NCBI RefSeq assembly: GCF_009829685.1
Contig: NZ_VWSD01000011.1
Location: 1-40,295 of the forward strand
DNA from: Cellulomonas citrea
GTDB taxonomy: Bacteria; Actinomycetota; Actinomycetes; Actinomycetales; Cellulomonadaceae
DNA length: 40,295 nt
Direction: 5' to 3'
Positions 19,704 to 28,970 of this stretch are shown one piece after another (position 1 is the first letter of the stretch; each line of letters begins with the position of its first letter). The notes beneath the pieces are model-generated. The model was not told the origin of the DNA. It saw nothing but the letters and a program-made list of their open reading frames with translations, and did no database searches. Position numbers and translations under genes: made by a program.

Positions 19704-19762
19704 CGCCGACAGCGAAACGCCCCCGGTGGCGGGCTTGGACCCGCTTCCGGGGGCGTTAGTGT
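19704..19762 (+). promoter_or_regulatory. clpP promoter region with ClgR-like box and inverted repeat
   Basis: CGCCGACAGCGAA (19704-19716) fits the core CGCYNANRGCGWW that I recall for ClgR, the actinobacterial activator of clp genes. Arms 19716-19726 and 19747-19757 (AACGCCCCCGG/CCGGGGGCGTT) form an 11-base stem enclosing a second 5-base stem. A TAGTGT hexamer (19757-19762) with TTGGAC 16 bases upstream (19735-19740) could be the clpP promoter; the inverted repeat overlaps both elements. Confidence 0.5.
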
Positions 19763-19794
19763 CCTCAACGCACCGCACAGAGCTTGGAGGAGCC

Positions 19795-20421
19795 TTGAAC
19801 GAGCAGCTGCCGGCGATCGGCCGGGCGGACACCCCCGGTTTGGGCCTGAACGACAGCATCTACAACCGACTGCTGCGTGAGCGCATCATCTGGCTCGGCT
19901 CGGAGGTCCGGGACGAGAACGCGAACGCGATCTGCGCGCAGATGATGCTGCTCGCGGCCGAGGACCCCGAGAAGGACATCTGGCTGTACATCAACTCCCC
20001 GGGTGGTTCGATCACCGCGGGCATGGCGATCTACGACACGATGCAGTACATCCAGCCCGACGTGGCGACCATCGCCATGGGCATGGCGGCCTCGATGGGG
20101 CAGTTCCTGCTCTCCTCGGGCGCCAAGGGCAAGAGGTACGCCACGCCGCACGCCCGCGTGATGATGCACCAGCCGTCCGGCGGCATCGGTGGCACGGCCA
20201 CCGACGTGCGGATCAACGCCCAGCTGATCATGCACATGAAGAAGGTCCTCGCCGAGCTGACCGCCGAGCAGACGGGTCAGCCGCTGGAGAAGATCCTCAA
20301 GGACAACGACCGTGACAGCTGGTTCACGGCGGCCGAGGCGCTCGAGTACGGGTTCATCGACCACGTCGTCACCCAGTCCACGGCCGTCACCGGCGGCGGC
20401 GGCACCCAGCAGAGCGCCTGA
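19795..20421 (+). CDS. clpP1: ATP-dependent Clp protease proteolytic subunit 1
   Basis: Serine protease subunit of 208 residues that forms the mixed ClpP1P2 tetradecamer and degrades proteins unfolded by ClpX or ClpC. The TTG at 19795 has GGAGG 4 bases upstream; a GTG at 19759 is in frame but overlaps the promoter. Catalytic Ser100 ([11 protein letters not shown]), His125 (MMHQPSGG) and, by spacing, Asp174 (NDRDSWF) are present. The substrate-strand motif YINSPGGS is intact. The second subunit gene starts 24 bases later, so the two are cotranscribed. Confidence 0.97.
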   Translation: MNEQLPAIGRADTPGLGLNDSIYNRLLRERIIWLGSEVRDENANAICAQMMLLAAEDPEKDIWLYINSPGGSITAGMAIYDTMQYIQPDVATIAMGMAASMGQFLLSSGAKGKRYATPHARVMMHQPSGGIGGTATDVRINAQLIMHMKKVLAELTAEQTGQPLEKILKDNDRDSWFTAAEALEYGFIDHVVTQSTAVTGGGGTQQSA

Positions 20422-20445
20422 GCGCCGGATCGAGAGCGAGGAACC

Positions 20446-21153
20446 GTGAGCATCGAGTCGCAGTACCTGAGCACCGCCGCCCGGCTGGCCGGTCCCGGTG
20501 GGCTGGCACCGGCGTCCCCGTCGGGGCGGTACGTGCTGCCCCAGTTCGAGGAGCGCACCGCCTACGGGTTCAAGCGCCAGGACCCCTACACCAAGCTGTT
20601 CGAGGACCGGATCGTCTTCCTCGGCGTCCAGGTGGACGACGCGTCCGCCGACGACGTCATGGCCCAGCTGCTCGTCCTGGAGAGCAGCGACCCGGACCGG
20701 GACATCACGATCTACATCAACTCCCCGGGCGGCTCGTTCACCGCCCTCACCGCGATCTACGACACGATGCTCTACATCAAGCCGCAGATCGTCACGGTGT
20801 GCCTCGGGCAGGCGGCCTCCGCGGCTGCGGTGCTGCTCTCGGCCGGGACCCCCGGCAAGCGGCTCGCGCTGCCGAACGCCCGGGTGCTCATCCACCAGCC
20901 GGCGATCGAGGGCGGCAGCTACGCCCAGGCCTCGGACATCGAGATCCACGCCAACGAGCTGATCCGGATGCGTGAGTGGCTCGAGGCGACGCTGGCCCGG
21001 CACACCGGCCAGGACCTGGCCACGATCCAGCAGGACATCGAGCGGGACAAGATCCTCACCGCCGCCCAGGCGCAGGAGTACGGCATCGTCGACCAGGTGC
21101 TGGCAAGCCGCAAGGGCGTGCTGCCGACGGTCGTCGCGCCCACCGCGGACTGA
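20446..21153 (+). CDS. clpP2: ATP-dependent Clp protease proteolytic subunit 2
   Basis: Second ClpP subunit, 235 residues, from a GTG with GAGGAA upstream. The triad elements are present: Ser in [14 protein letters not shown], His in [11 protein letters not shown], Asp in [24 protein letters not shown] is intact. An N-terminal extension of about 25 residues ([19 protein letters not shown]) probably acts as a propeptide. In actinobacteria this subunit pairs with ClpP1 and docks the ATPases. A long hairpin follows, so clpX seems to be a separate unit. Confidence 0.97.
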   Translation: MSIESQYLSTAARLAGPGGLAPASPSGRYVLPQFEERTAYGFKRQDPYTKLFEDRIVFLGVQVDDASADDVMAQLLVLESSDPDRDITIYINSPGGSFTALTAIYDTMLYIKPQIVTVCLGQAASAAAVLLSAGTPGKRLALPNARVLIHQPAIEGGSYAQASDIEIHANELIRMREWLEATLARHTGQDLATIQQDIERDKILTAAQAQEYGIVDQVLASRKGVLPTVVAPTAD

Positions 21154-21166
21154 TCCGCCCGGCCCC

Positions 21167-21220
21167 GCAGGCCCGGTGCGGCGTTGCTCGGTCGTGACCG
21201 ACACGCCACACCGGGCCTGC
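21167..21220 (+). terminator. Branched hairpin terminator after clpP2
   Basis: GCAGGCCCGGTG (21167-21178) pairs perfectly with CACCGGGCCTGC (21209-21220), extended by GGCG/CGCC after one mismatch. Inside is a further stem (TCGGT/ACCGA). It lies 14 bases after the clpP2 stop and probably ends the clpP1P2 message. Confidence 0.7.
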
Positions 21221-21308
21221 GCCGGATGTGGGCGCCGTGGGGCAGACTCCTCAACGGGCGCTGCGGGCTGCCGACCGGTCTGGTGACAGACCTGGCTCGT
21301 CCGGCGGG

Positions 21309-21405
21309 CTGACAGGGCGCCACAGGTGGTGTGCAATGGAAGCGCGCCGCACGGCTGACCGTGGTCGTCACGGGGCCCGCGGCGCACACGGGCCCACGCG
21401 GGCCC
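21309..21405 (+). promoter_or_regulatory. Putative clpX promoter and leader hairpin
   Basis: CTGACA (21309-21314) and TGCAAT (21332-21337) are 17 bases apart and would start a transcript near 21344. The leader then holds a 9-base inverted repeat, GGGCCCGCG (21373-21381) and CGCGGGCCC (21397-21405), ending just before the ribosome site AAGGGA. The hairpin could affect translation start. Confidence 0.45.
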
Positions 21406-21426
21406 GGACGAGAGAAGGGACCGCAC

Positions 21427-22704
<1,278 letters not shown>

Positions 22705-22768
22705 GCCGCTCGAGCGCTGGGATGGACACCGCCTCCGGGTGCGTCGAGCTGGACCCTAGGATCGGCCT

Positions 22769-23089
22769 GTGAACGAGCAGGTACTCCCCGTCGAGCTGTC
22801 CCGGCTGCGGCGCACGATCGACAACATCGACGCGGCGCTCATCCACCTGCTGGCGGAGCGGTTCAAGGCCACCCAGCAGGTCGGTGTGCTCAAGGCCGAG
22901 CGGGGCCTGCCTCCCTCGGACCCGGGCCGCGAGGCCGAGCAGGTCGCGCGGCTGCGCGCCAAGGCCCACGAGTCCGACCTCGACCCCGAGTTCGCCGAGA
23001 AGTTCCTCGCCTTCCTCGTCGAGGAGGTGATCCGGCACCACGTCGCGATCGCCGAGGGCACGGCCGGGCGTGAGGTCGACGAGGCCTGA
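22769..23089 (+). CDS. aroQ: Chorismate mutase, AroQ type
   Basis: Small all-helical enzyme of 106 residues that converts chorismate to prephenate for Phe and Tyr synthesis. The pattern LRRTIDNIDAALIHLLAERFKATQQVGVLKAE, then PSDPGREAEQVARL, is that of the AroQ family with its conserved Arg and Lys residues. The GTG start has TAGGAT exactly 6 bases upstream and no ribosome site, so the transcript is probably leaderless. It is convergent with the amidohydrolase gene. Confidence 0.92.
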   Translation: MNEQVLPVELSRLRRTIDNIDAALIHLLAERFKATQQVGVLKAERGLPPSDPGREAEQVARLRAKAHESDLDPEFAEKFLAFLVEEVIRHHVAIAEGTAGREVDEA

Positions 23090-23090
23090 C

Positions 23091-23109
23091 CCGCCGGCGG
23101 GCGCCGCCC
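23091..23109. terminator. Short GC hairpin between convergent genes
   Basis: CCCGCCGGCGGG (23091-23102) is palindromic and GGCGG-GCG-CCGCC overlaps it, all within 20 bases between the chorismate mutase and amidohydrolase stops. It may end both transcripts; there is no T-tract. Confidence 0.4.
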
Positions 23110-24723
23110 TCAGGCGCGGTAGGTCGCGCGCCCGTCCAGCCAGGTGCCGAGCACGTTCGCCGCACGGGCCACCAGCGGGTCACCGACCGTGACGTCGCGG
23201 TCGTACCAGACGAGGTCGGCCGCCATGCCGACGGCGACCTGGCCGCGGAACTGCTCCGTCCAGCCCTGGTAGGCGCCGCCGGCCGTGGCCGCCGCGAGGC
23301 CCTGCTCGAGCGGGAACCGCTCGGCCGGCACCCAGCCGCCGGCCGGCAGACCCTCGGTCGTCTGGCGCGTGGCGGCCACCACGATCGCCTCGAGCGGGTC
23401 GTTGGTCGACACCGGCCAGTCGCTCGCGATCGAGATCCGGGTGCCGAGCCGGGCCAGGGTGGCGACCGGGTACTGACGGTCGGTGCGCTCCTCGCCCAGC
23501 CGCGGGGCCGTGAGCAGCTCCATGAGCGGGTCGCGCTGGGCCCAGTAGGTCTGCATCGCGGCCGTGACGCCGAGCGCGGCGAACCGCGGCAGGTCGGCCG
23601 GGTCGACCAGCTGCACGTGGGTGATCACCGGGCGGCGGTCCCACTCGGGGTTGGTGCGGGTGGCCCGCTCGATCGCGTCGAGGGCGTGCCGGATCGCCGC
23701 GTCGCCGATCGCGTGGATGTGCGTCTGGAAGCCGAGCGCATCGACCGCGGTGACGGCTGCGGCCAGCTCGTCCGGCTCCCAGACCGGCATGCCGTGGGTG
23801 TGGGAGTCCTCGTAGGGGTCGAGCACCTCGGCCGTCCCGGACTCGATGACCCCGTCGGCGAAGAACTTGATCGACCGTGCGGACAGCAGCCGGGGTGCAC
23901 CGGCCGCCTCGACCTGGGCCCGCTGGGCGACGAAGAGGTCCAGCTCGTCTCGCCAGGCGTCGGGGTGGGCGAGGAACGCGAGGTTGCTGCGCACGGTGAG
24001 CCGGCCCTGGGCGAGCAGCTCGAGGTAGGGCAGGTGGCCGCCGGGCTCCACCCAGGCGTCCTGCATCCAGGTGACGCCGAAGGCGGCCTGCGCCTGGCAG
24101 GCCAGTGCGAGACCGGTGGTGAGCTCCTCGAGCGTGGGGGAGGGCGCCACCGCATCGACCAGGCCGTACGCGTCGGGCTCGCGCAGCGTGCCGACCGGGC
24201 GGCCGTCCGGGTGCCGGTCGATGACCCCGGCCGCCGGGTCGGGGGTGCTCGCGTCGACCCCGGCGAGCTGCAGCGCGCGGCTGTTGCACCAGGCGGTGTG
24301 GTAGTCGTGCGCCCGCAGCAGCACGGGCCGGTCGGGGACGACGGCGTCCAGCCAGGCCGCGTCGAAGGAGCCGTCGGGGGCCAGTGCCGGGTCGTAGCTG
24401 CCGCCCACGATCCAGTCGAGCTCGGGGTGGGCGGCGGCGTACCGGCCGACCTCGGCGACGATCTCGGCGACCGACTCCCGGTGGCTGATGTCCGGGCCCA
24501 GCTTCTCGGCCCCGGCCTGCGGCGGGTGGCAGTGCCCGTCGGAGTAGGCCGGCACCAGGAGCCCGCCGGCGAGGTCGACGACCTCGCCGGCGGTGCACCC
24601 GGCCGCCTCGTCACCCAGTGCGACCACGACGCCGTCGCGCACCGCCACGGCAGTGCTGCGTCGGCCCGGCCCGAGCCAGACCGTTCCACCCGTGAGCAGC
24701 AGGTCGGCATCCGTGGTCGTCAC
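23110..24723 (-). CDS. YtcJ-type amidohydrolase (Amidohydro_3)
   Basis: Metal-dependent hydrolase of 537 residues; the GTG has AAGGAGG 7 bases upstream. The metal-binding motif SDGHCHPP lies near residue 62, with further ligands in HIHAIGD and ITHVQLVD, and the late Asp in ISIASDWPVSTNDP. The C-terminal beta-sandwich completes the fold. YtcJ-like enzymes hydrolyse amides or formamides; the substrate here is unknown. It begins 33 bases after the binding-protein gene of a polyamine-type ABC importer and is the last gene of that operon, so it may process the imported compound. Confidence 0.92.
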   Translation of the reverse strand: MTTTDADLLLTGGTVWLGPGRRSTAVAVRDGVVVALGDEAAGCTAGEVVDLAGGLLVPAYSDGHCHPPQAGAEKLGPDISHRESVAEIVAEVGRYAAAHPELDWIVGGSYDPALAPDGSFDAAWLDAVVPDRPVLLRAHDYHTAWCNSRALQLAGVDASTPDPAAGVIDRHPDGRPVGTLREPDAYGLVDAVAPSPTLEELTTGLALACQAQAAFGVTWMQDAWVEPGGHLPYLELLAQGRLTVRSNLAFLAHPDAWRDELDLFVAQRAQVEAAGAPRLLSARSIKFFADGVIESGTAEVLDPYEDSHTHGMPVWEPDELAAAVTAVDALGFQTHIHAIGDAAIRHALDAIERATRTNPEWDRRPVITHVQLVDPADLPRFAALGVTAAMQTYWAQRDPLMELLTAPRLGEERTDRQYPVATLARLGTRISIASDWPVSTNDPLEAIVVAATRQTTEGLPAGGWVPAERFPLEQGLAAATAGGAYQGWTEQFRGQVAVGMAADLVWYDRDVTVGDPLVARAANVLGTWLDGRATYRA

Positions 24724-24756
24724 TGCGGTTCCTCCTTCGTCGCGCCGTCGCAGGCG

Positions 24757-25872
24757 TCAGCCCTTGAAGGCTTCCCAGATCTGCGTGTAGTTGGTCAGCT
24801 GGTCGTTGGTGCAGGGCTCGACGGGCTTGGCACCGGTGTAGCCGTCCGGGATGACGATCTCGGGGGAGCTCTTCATGTCCGCGTCGAGCAGGTCGTTCAC
24901 TCCGGTGATGCCGGAGTTGTACTTCTGGAAGTTGGCGGCCGCCGCGGCGTTGACCGGGTCCATCATCCAGTTGAGGAAGGTGAGCGCCTGGGGCACGTTC
25001 TTCGCACCGACCGGCACGGTGAAGTTGTCCTGCCACAGCGCCATGCCCTCGGTCGGGTACACGTAGGTGAGCGTCGGCTTCTGCGCCCGGGCGCGCATCC
25101 CGGCACCGTTCCAGATCATCGCGGCGGACTCCTCACCGGCGGCGAGCCGGTCGAGGATCCCGTCGGAGCTGATGGTCGACACCTTCGACTTGAACGAGGT
25201 GAGCAGGTCCTGGGCCGCCTGCAGCTTGGCCGGGTCGGTGTCGCAGGTCTTGCCGCCGACGGCGCGCAGCGCGGCGCCGACCACCTCGGTCTGGTCGCTC
25301 ATGGTGCCGACCTTGCCGAGGTCGGCCGGCGGGTTGAAGTAGTCCTTCCAGCTCGTGAGCTTCGAGCTGGTCTTCGACGAGTCGTACATGAAGCCGGTGG
25401 TGCCGTACAGGTAGGGCACCGAGTACTGGCGACCCGAGTCGAAGTAGACGTCGAGGAAGTTCGGCGCGATGTTCTTGCCGTTCGGCAGGGCCGCCGCGTC
25501 GATCTTCTGCAGCAGGTTCTCGTTGATGAGCATCTGCACCATGTAGTCCGAGGGGACCACCACGTCGTACCCGGTGCCGTTGGACGCCTTGAGCTTCGCC
25601 TCGAGGGTCTCGTTGGAGTCGTAGTAGTCGACGGTGAGCTTGATCCCGGTGTCCTTGGTGAACTTCTTGGCCAGGTCCTCGGGGAAGTAGTCGCTCCACG
25701 TGTAGAGCGTCATCTCACCGCTCGTCGCCGGGGTGAACGCGGCGGCCGGCGTCGCCGAGGAGCCGGCAGCCCCCGAGTCGTTGACACCGCCGCCACAGGC
25801 GGCCAGGACCAGTGCGGAGGCGACGAGGGCGGATGCGGCGCCCACCCGTCGGCGCGGGGTGCGGATGTTCAT
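24757..25872 (-). CDS. potD: Polyamine-type ABC transporter binding lipoprotein (PotD-like)
   Basis: Extracytoplasmic binding protein, 371 residues. The lipoprotein signal is MNIRTPRRRV, a hydrophobic stretch, and LVLAAC with Cys26. The mature part starts like PotD/PotF: MTLYTWSDYFPEDLAKKF, then YDVVVPSDYMVQMLI and VPYLYGTTGFMYD. ALRAVGG and WNGAGMRARA follow. Spermidine or putrescine is the family ligand, but the C-terminal amidohydrolase partner suggests that an amide or modified amine is possible. The start overlaps the permease stop (ATGA). Confidence 0.9.
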   Translation of the reverse strand: MNIRTPRRRVGAASALVASALVLAACGGGVNDSGAAGSSATPAAAFTPATSGEMTLYTWSDYFPEDLAKKFTKDTGIKLTVDYYDSNETLEAKLKASNGTGYDVVVPSDYMVQMLINENLLQKIDAAALPNGKNIAPNFLDVYFDSGRQYSVPYLYGTTGFMYDSSKTSSKLTSWKDYFNPPADLGKVGTMSDQTEVVGAALRAVGGKTCDTDPAKLQAAQDLLTSFKSKVSTISSDGILDRLAAGEESAAMIWNGAGMRARAQKPTLTYVYPTEGMALWQDNFTVPVGAKNVPQALTFLNWMMDPVNAAAAANFQKYNSGITGVNDLLDADMKSSPEIVIPDGYTGAKPVEPCTNDQLTNYTQIWEAFKG

Positions 25873-26672
25873 GCTGACCTCTTCTTCCCAGGAGCGAGAT
25901 AGGTGACGGTGGTGATGAGCACGGCCAGGACGAGCAGCAGCACGGCCACCACGTTGATCGCAGGGGAGGGGCCGCGCCGGATGAGGCTGAAGAGGTAGAC
26001 CGGCAGCGTGGTCGACCCGGCCGAGGACAGGAAGGCCGAGATGATGAAGTCGTCCATCGAGACGACGAAGGCCAGCAGCGCACCCGAGACGATCCCGGGC
26101 ACCAGGAGCGGCAGGGTGATGCGGCGCAGCATCGCCGGGGCCCGGGCGCCCAGGTCGGCCCCGGCCTCGAAGACCTCCTGGCCCAGGCCCTGCAGCCGGG
26201 AGCGGATGGGCATCATCGCGAACGGGATGCAGAACGTGGTGTGCGCGAGCACGAGGGCGGTGAACCCCGGCTGCAGCCCGATCATCCGGATGAAGCCGAG
26301 CGTGGCCACCGCGAGCACCACCTCGGGGATCACCAGCGGCGCGCTGAGCAGGGCGTTCGCCAGACCGGACCCGGTGCGCCGCAACCCGTCGGCGGCCAGG
26401 ACGAAGGCCAGCGCGAGCACGACGGAGGCCGCCGTGGCCACCGCAGCGAGCTTGAGCGAGGTGATCGCGGTGGTGACCATCGCCGTGTTGGTGAGCACGT
26501 AGCCGAACCAGCGCGTCGAGAAGCCGTCCCAGACCAGCGCCTGCTGCCCGCCGTTGAAGGCGTAGATCGTCGTGATGAGGATCGGGGCGTAGAGGAAGAC
26601 GAGGGTCGCCACGGCGACCGGCCCGACACCGGGGAAGGAGCGCAGGTCGAGCGCGCGCGGGGGGCGCCTCAC
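25869..26672 (-). CDS. potC: Polyamine-type ABC transporter permease (PotC-like)
   Basis: Inner-membrane permease of 267 residues. The GTG overlaps the stop of the previous permease gene (GTGA). About six membrane segments are visible, and the ATPase-docking loop reads FEAGADLGARAPAMLRRITLP. The motif DDFIISAFLSSAGSTTLPVYLFS near the end is typical of PotC. A longer frame continues upstream, but only as shadow of the other permease. Confidence 0.93.
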   Translation of the reverse strand: MRRPPRALDLRSFPGVGPVAVATLVFLYAPILITTIYAFNGGQQALVWDGFSTRWFGYVLTNTAMVTTAITSLKLAAVATAASVVLALAFVLAADGLRRTGSGLANALLSAPLVIPEVVLAVATLGFIRMIGLQPGFTALVLAHTTFCIPFAMMPIRSRLQGLGQEVFEAGADLGARAPAMLRRITLPLLVPGIVSGALLAFVVSMDDFIISAFLSSAGSTTLPVYLFSLIRRGPSPAINVVAVLLLVLAVLITTVTYLAPGKKRSA

Positions 26673-27649
26673 AGCGACAGGCTCACGGTCGTGCCGGTGC
26701 GCTTGGACCACCAGCGCACCCCCAGCAGCGCCAGGGCGAGCAGCACGAGGATGATCACCGAGAGCGCGGCGCCGAACGGCCAGTTGCGCGAGTCGCCGAA
26801 CTGGGCGGCGATGAGGTTGCCGATGAGCAGCACCTTGCCCCCTCCGAGCAGGACCGGCTGGACGTAGGAGCCCAGCGCCGGGATGAACACGAGGAGCACG
26901 CCGGAGACCACACCGGGCCGGGCCAGCGGCCAGATGATGCGCCGCACGACGGTGGCCTTGCGGGCGCCCAGGTCGTAGGCGGCCTCGGCCAGCCGGAAGT
27001 CGAACCCGGCGAGCGAGGAGTAGATGGGCAGCACCATGAACGGCAGGAACGTGTAGATGAGCCCGAGCTGACCGGCCATGGGGGTGTAGAGCAGCTCGAG
27101 CGGCCCGAGTCCGAGCGCGGTCGAGAGCCGGTTGACCACACCGTCCTTGGCCAGGACGAGGATCCACGCGTAGGTGCGCACCAGCAGGTTGGTCCAGAAC
27201 GGGATGGTCACGGCGAGCATGAGCAGGGTCTGCAGCCGCGGCGGCCGGGTGGCGATCCACAGCGCGAGCGGGAAGGACAGCACGAGGCAGACGAGCGTCG
27301 TGATGGTCGCCTGCTCGAGCGAGGTCCAGAACACCTTGAGGTAGGTGGGGTTGAAGACCAGGTCGCCGACGAAGTTCTTGGTGAACAGGAACGAGCGGTA
27401 CGCGTCGGTGCTGAACTCGTAGACCACCCCGCCGCCGGACGCGGGCCGGGTCATGAACGAGAAGGCGATGACGACGGCGAGCGGGCCGAGGGTGAACAGT
27501 GCGGCGATGACGAGGGCCGGCAGGCTCGCGTACCAGGGCAGCCTGCCGGGGGTGGACCCGCGACGTCGGGCCCTGGCCGCGGTGCCGCCGACAGCCGCGG
27601 TGCTGCCGGCAGGCGGGGCGGTGTCGGGCTGCGCCGCGGCGACGCTCAC
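26669..27649 (-). CDS. potB: Polyamine-type ABC transporter permease (PotB-like)
   Basis: Inner-membrane permease of 326 residues. The GTG overlaps the ATPase stop (GTGA). A cytosolic arm rich in Ala and Arg precedes the first membrane segment (about 38-62). Typical PotB sequence follows: PFWTNLLVRTYAWILVL and the docking loop AEAAYDLGARKATVVRRIIWP, then GSYVQPVLLGGGK. It pairs with the next permease to form the channel. Confidence 0.93.
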   Translation of the reverse strand: MSVAAAQPDTAPPAGSTAAVGGTAARARRRGSTPGRLPWYASLPALVIAALFTLGPLAVVIAFSFMTRPASGGGVVYEFSTDAYRSFLFTKNFVGDLVFNPTYLKVFWTSLEQATITTLVCLVLSFPLALWIATRPPRLQTLLMLAVTIPFWTNLLVRTYAWILVLAKDGVVNRLSTALGLGPLELLYTPMAGQLGLIYTFLPFMVLPIYSSLAGFDFRLAEAAYDLGARKATVVRRIIWPLARPGVVSGVLLVFIPALGSYVQPVLLGGGKVLLIGNLIAAQFGDSRNWPFGAALSVIILVLLALALLGVRWWSKRTGTTVSLSL

Positions 27650-28785
27650 GCCTGCTCCACCGCGAGGGGCCGCAGGTGCTCCGGGGCGGCGCCGACGGTC
27701 ACGGTGGCCCCGGGCCGCAGCGCCAGGCCCTCGAACGGCGGGCTCACCCGGACGGCGAGGCTGGTGCCGTCGGCCAGGGCGACGCGGATCCGCAGGTCGG
27801 TGCCCATGTAGACAAGCTCGGCAAGGGTGCCGGTCGCGATCGGTGGTGCCGAGCCGTCGAGCACGAGGCGTTCGGGGCGCACGGCCAGGGTCGTCGTCCC
27901 GTCGGCGGCGACCGGCGCGGGGGCGGTGAGCCGCACCGCCGGCCCGCCGGCCACCTGCACCACCTGGGCGTCGCCGTCGGTGCGCACCGGCACGGTGAGG
28001 AAGGTGGTGTCGCCGATGAAGTCGGCGACGAAGCGGTTGACGGGCCGCTCGTACACCTCCTCCGGGGTGCCGACCTGGGCGGGTCGTCCGTCGGAGAAGA
28101 CCGCGATGCGGTCGCCGAGGGACAGCGCCTCCTCCTGGTCGTGGGTGACGAAGACGAAGGTGATCCCGGTGGTGCGCTGCAGCCGGCGCAGCTCGTCCTG
28201 CATGCCGCGGCGCAGCTTGAGGTCGAGCGCGGCGAGCGGCTCGTCGAGCAGCAGCACCCGGGGCTGCTTGGCCAGGGCGCGGGCCAGGGCGACCCGTTGC
28301 TGCTGACCACCCGAGAGCTGGGCGGGCCGTCGCCCGCCCAGCCCGTCGAGCCTCACCAGGGTGAGCATCTGGGCCACCCGCTCGGCGACCTGCGCCGCGG
28401 GCAGCTTGTCCATCTGGAGGCCGAAGGCGATGTTCTGCGCGACCGTGAGGTGCGGGAACAGCGCGTACGACTGGAAGACCGTGTTGACCGGGCGGGCGTG
28501 CGCCGGGCGGTCGTCGATCCGGTCGCGGCCGAGGTAGATCTCACCCGAGTCGAGGGTCTCCAGACCGGCGATCGAGCGCAGCAGCGTCGTCTTGCCGCAG
28601 CCGGACGGGCCCAGCATGACGAAGAACTCGCCGTCGCGGATCTGCAGGTCGACGTGGTCGAGCGCGTGGACCTCGGTGCCCTCCGGCGTGGCGAACGTCT
28701 TGGTCGCCGCCGTGATCGTGAGGCCGTTCTCCCGGGCGACGACCTCCGGCGAGCGGCGTTCGCTGACGACCGGCGCCTCGACCAT
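27646..28785 (-). CDS. potA: Polyamine-type ABC transporter ATPase (PotA-like)
   Basis: Cytosolic ATPase of 379 residues, first gene of the operon. The ATG has GGAGGG 6 bases upstream. Walker A is GPSGCGKTT (59-67), the Q loop lies in NTVFQSYALFPH, the signature is LSGGQQQR (157-164), Walker B is LLLDEP (178-183) and the H loop is VTHDQ. The C-terminal TOBE domain (from about 280) is present, as in PotA and other importers of this class. The order A-B-C-D with overlaps at each of the first three joints shows one transcript. Confidence 0.95.
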   Translation of the reverse strand: MVEAPVVSERRSPEVVARENGLTITAATKTFATPEGTEVHALDHVDLQIRDGEFFVMLGPSGCGKTTLLRSIAGLETLDSGEIYLGRDRIDDRPAHARPVNTVFQSYALFPHLTVAQNIAFGLQMDKLPAAQVAERVAQMLTLVRLDGLGGRRPAQLSGGQQQRVALARALAKQPRVLLLDEPLAALDLKLRRGMQDELRRLQRTTGITFVFVTHDQEEALSLGDRIAVFSDGRPAQVGTPEEVYERPVNRFVADFIGDTTFLTVPVRTDGDAQVVQVAGGPAVRLTAPAPVAADGTTTLAVRPERLVLDGSAPPIATGTLAELVYMGTDLRIRVALADGTSLAVRVSPPFEGLALRPGATVTVGAAPEHLRPLAVEQA

Positions 28786-28836
28786 GGGTGTCCCTCCGAC
28801 CGATGAAATCAGCGTCCGCGGTGCGGGTGCGCGTCG

Positions 28837-28866
28837 AACCTAGGTGGTCGCTGAGAAGGGAGGCAA
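28837..28866 (-). promoter_or_regulatory. Putative potA promoter
   Basis: On the minus strand TTGCCT (28866-28861) and TAGGTT (28842-28837) are 18 bases apart, giving a leader of about 45 bases before the ATG at 28785. GTTCACGAAC (28881-28890), just upstream, has 4-base inverted arms and could be a regulator site. Confidence 0.55.
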
Positions 28867-28919
28867 CGAAATCCGTAGGTGTTCACGAACTTGTAACAGG
28901 ACTGACCAGTGCCCGGAAC

Positions 28920-28951
28920 ATGGCGTGCGCCATCGGGGCGGCATGCCGCCC
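28920..28951 (-). terminator. Two adjacent palindromes after the acyl-CoA synthetase gene
   Basis: GGGCGGCATGCCGCCC (28936-28951) and ATGGCGTGCGCCAT (28920-28933) are perfect palindromes of 16 and 14 bases, 2 bases apart, 20 bases past the synthetase stop on the minus strand. They probably separate that gene from the pot operon, although two tight palindromes are also what a regulator pair would need. Confidence 0.5.
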
Positions 28952-28970
28952 TGGTGTCGCGAGAGGTGGC

